From the NCBI GenBank assembly GCA_963662155.1, contig OY759270.1, positions 56,557,374-56,621,373 of the forward strand: DNA of 64,000 nt, in the 5' to 3' direction. The stretch is from Lamellibrachia columna (taxonomy: Eukaryota > Annelida > Polychaeta > Sabellida > Siboglinidae). Positions within the stretch are counted from its first letter, which is position 1. The number at the start of each line of letters is the position of its first letter. Of the stretch, positions 60,935 to 64,000 are shown piece after piece. The notes under the pieces were generated by a model. The model saw only the letters and a program-made list of their open reading frames with translations, searched no databases and was not told the origin of the DNA. Both the position numbers and the translations under genes were made by a program.

Positions 60935-63900
60935 TCATTAGGGTTAGAGTTGGGGTTAGCACTATGGGCAGTGTTAGGTTATAGTTAAATCTAATATATT
61001 GACGGCCCTCTATGGATTCCGTTTAAAATTATTTTGTGTACCGTAAAGTGTACAATAGAGGAGGTGTCGTCTTTAAGTGATACAAGTATGCCTGATCATT
61101 AGGGTTAGAGTTGGGGTTAGCACTATGGGCAGTGTTAGGTTATAGTTAAATCTAATATATTGACGGCCCTCTATGGATTCCGTTTAAAATTATTTTGTGT
61201 ACCGTAAAGTGTACAATAGAGGAGGTGTCGTCTTTAAGTGATACAAGTATGCCTGATCATTAGGGTTAGAGTTGGGGTTAGCACTATGGGCAGTGTTAGG
61301 TTATAGTTAAATCTAATATATTGACGGCCCTCTATGGATTCCGTTTAAAATTATTTTGTGTACCGTAAAGTGTACAATAGAGGAGGTGTCGTCTTTAAGT
61401 GATACAAGTATGCCTGATCATTAGGGTTAGAGTTGGGGTTAGCACTATGGGCAGTGTTAGGTTATAGTTAAATCTAATATATTGACGGCCCTCTATGGAT
61501 TCCGTTTAAAATTATTTTGTGTACCGTAAAGTGTACAATAGAGGAGGTGTCGTCTTTAAGTGATACAAGTATGCCTGATCATTAGGGTTAGAGTTGGGGT
61601 TAGCACTATGGGCAGTGTTAGGTTATAGTTAAATCTAATATATTGACGGCCCTCTATGGATTCCGTTTAAAATTATTTTATGTACCGTAAAGTGTACAAT
61701 AGAGGAGGTGTCGTCTTTAAGTGATACAAGTATGCCTGATCATTAGGGTTAGAGTTGGGGTTAGCACTATGGGCAGTGTTAGGTTATAGTTAAATCTAAT
61801 ATATTGACGGCCCTCTATGGATTCCGTTTAAAATTATTTTGTGTACCGTAAAGTGTACAATAGAGGAGGTGTCGTCTTTAAGTGATACAAGTATGCCTGA
61901 TCATTAGGGTTAGAGTTGGGGTTAGCACTATGGGCAGTGTTAGGTTATAGTTAAATCTAATATATTGACGGCCCTCTATGGATTCCGTTTAAAATTATTT
62001 TGTGTACCGTAAAGTGTACAATAGAGGAGGTGTCGTCTTTAAGTGATACAAGTATGCCTGATCATTAGGGTTAGAGTTGGGGTTAGCACTATGGGCAGTG
62101 TTAGGTTATAGTTAAATCTAATATATTGACGGCCCTCTATGGATTCCGTTTAAAATTATTTTGTGTACCGTAAAGTGTACAATAGAGGAGGTGTCGTCTT
62201 TAAGTGATACAAGTATGCCTGATCATTAGGGTTAGAGTTGGGGTTAGCACTATGGGCAGTGTTAGGTTATAGTTAAATCTAATATATTGACGGCCCTCTA
62301 TGGATTCCGTTTAAAATTATTTTGTGTACCGTAAAGTGTACAATAGAGGAGGTGTCGTCTTTAAGTGATACAAGTATGCCTGATCATTAGGGTTAGAGTT
62401 GGGGTTAGCACTATGGGCAGTGTTAGGTTATAGTTAAATCTAATATATTGACGGCCCTCTATGGATTCCGTTTAAAATTATTTTGTGTACCGTAAAGTGT
62501 ACAATAGAGGAGGTGTCGTCTTTAAGTGATACAAGTATGCCTGATCATTAGGGTTAGAGTTGGGGTTAGCACTATGGGCAGTGTTAGGTTATAGTTAAAT
62601 CTAATATATTGACGGCCCTCTATGGATTCCGTTTAAAATTATTTTGTGTACCGTAAAGTGTACAATAGAGGAGGTGTCGTCTTTAAGTGATACAAGTATG
62701 CCTGATCATTAGGGTTAGAGTTGGGGTTAGCACTATGGGCAGTGTTAGGTTATAGTTAAATCTAATATATTGACGGCCCTCTATGGATTCCGTTTAAAAT
62801 TATTTTGTGTACCGTAAAGTGTACAATAGAGGAGGTGTCGTCTTTAAGTGATACAAGTATGCCTGATCATTAGGGTTAGAGTTGGGGTTAGCACTATGGG
62901 CAGTGTTAGGTTATAGTTAAATCTAATATATTGACGGCCCTCTATGGATTCCGTTTAAAATTATTTTGTGTACCGTAAAGTGTACAATAGAGGAGGTGTC
63001 GTCTTTAAGTGATACAAGTATGCCTGATCATTAGGGTTAGAGTTGGGGTTAGCACTATGGGCAGTGTTAGGTTATAGTTAAATCTAATATATTGACGGCC
63101 CTCTATGGATTCCGTTTAAAATTATTTTGTGTACCGTAAAGTGTACAATAGAGGAGGTGTCGTCTTTAAGTGATACAAGTATGCCTGATCATTAGGGTTA
63201 GAGTTGGGGTTAGCACTATGGGCAGTGTTAGGTTATAGTTAAATCTAATATATTGACGGCCCTCTATGGATTCCGTTTAAAATTATTTTGTGTACCGTAA
63301 AGTGTACAATAGAGGAGGTGTCGTCTTTAAGTGATACAAGTATGCCTGATCATTAGGGTTAGAGTTGGGGTTAGCACTATGGGCAGTGTTAGGTTATAGT
63401 TAAATCTAATATATTGACGGCCCTCTATGGATTCCGTTTAAAATTATTTTGTGTACCGTAAAGTGTACAATAGAGGAGGTGTCGTCTTTAAGTGATACAA
63501 GTATGCCTGATCATTAGGGTTAGAGTTGGGGTTAGCACTATGGGCAGTGTTAGGTTATAGTTAAATCTAATATATTGACGGCCCTCTATGGATTCCGTTT
63601 AAAATTATTTTGTGTACCGTAAAGTGTACAATAGAGGAGGTGTCGTCTTTAAGTGATACAAGTATGCCTGATCATTAGGGTTAGAGTTGGGGTTAGCACT
63701 ATGGGCAGTGTTAGGTTATAGTTAAATCTAATATATTGACGGCCCTCTATGGATTCCGTTTAAAATTATTTTGTGTACCGTAAAGTGTACAATAGAGGAG
63801 GTGTCGTCTTTAAGTGATACAAGTATGCCTGATCATTAGGGTTAGAGTTGGGGTTAGCACTATGGGCAGTGTTAGGTTATAGTTAAATCTAATATATTGA

Positions 63901-64000
63901 CGGCCCTCTATGGATTCCGTTTAAAATTATTTTGTGTACCGTAAAGTGTACAATAGAGGAGGTGTCGTCTTTAAGTGATACAAGTATGCCTGATCATTAG
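60935..64000. repeat. 161-bp satellite, 19 copies, runs off the window
   Basis: The period is exactly 161 bases (starts at 61101, 61262, 61423). The unit holds TCATTAGGGTTAGAGTTGGG then GTTAGCACTATGGGCAG, and later GACGGCCCTCTATGGATTCC and GAGGAGGTGTCGTCTTTAAG. Copies are nearly identical; one substitution was noticed at about 61680 (TTTTATGT for TTTTGTGT). The first unit starts abruptly after TTAGTACG. It contains TTAGGGTTAG, which matches two telomere repeats. Confidence 0.98.

Noticed and set aside
60935..64000. Telomere
   Set aside because: TTAGGG occurs only once per 161-base unit, in a complex satellite. A true telomere would be pure hexamer.

Overview
This is a stretch of animal nuclear DNA, most likely from a marine invertebrate; mollusc, annelid or lancelet would all fit and the window does not decide. 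The evidence is short coding exons with consensus splice sites separated by long AT-rich introns, CR1/L2-type LINEs, pogo-like and Harbinger-like DNA transposon relics, TTAA-flanked MITEs, and an exceptional density of minisatellites. There are no operons, ribosome binding sites, CRISPR arrays or recognisable rRNA/tRNA genes.

Two host genes are visible, both on the + strand. The first (about 1-12103) is a partial gene for an uncharacterised, probably extracellular, cysteine-containing protein. Exons are seen at 67, 8892, 9968, 10595, 11480 and 12003, and probably at 7325. Exon 67-167 and exon 12003-12103 are copies of each other, with the same flanking intron and the same LINE inserted in it, so a block of about 12 kb carrying several exons has been tandemly duplicated inside the gene. 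The second gene (27626-57476) is an SFI1 homologue, a centrin-binding protein of centrioles. Thirteen exons join in compatible phase into about 600 codons of W-containing helical repeats, end in a stop codon, and are followed by poly(A) signals. Its N-terminal exons were not found. Exon 51338-51513 carries a one-base frameshift.

Mobile DNA fills the rest. From 12337 to 21738 there is a LINE copy split by two abutting DNA transposons: a CACTG-ended element (13197-18068, TG target duplication) and a pogo-like element (18073-21423, TA target duplication, broken transposase). From 22300 to 27205 there are relics of two further DNA transposons, one Harbinger-like with a pogo-type MITE in its intron. 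SFI1 introns hold a nearly complete LINE (42606-45965), LINE fragments, a MITE with TTATAACG-type ends, and long-TIR TTAA elements.

The most unusual signal is that several minisatellites are built from copies of the splice junction they adjoin. Intron 27757-28739 is nearly all array: its first part repeats its own 5' splice site with the end of the upstream exon, and its second part repeats its own 3' splice site with the start of the downstream exon. The same kind of junction-derived array occurs at 9015, 47232, 52640-53198 and, less surely, 6537-7324. The window ends in at least 19 near-identical copies of a 161-bp satellite (60935-64000) that contains telomere-like TTAGGG motifs.
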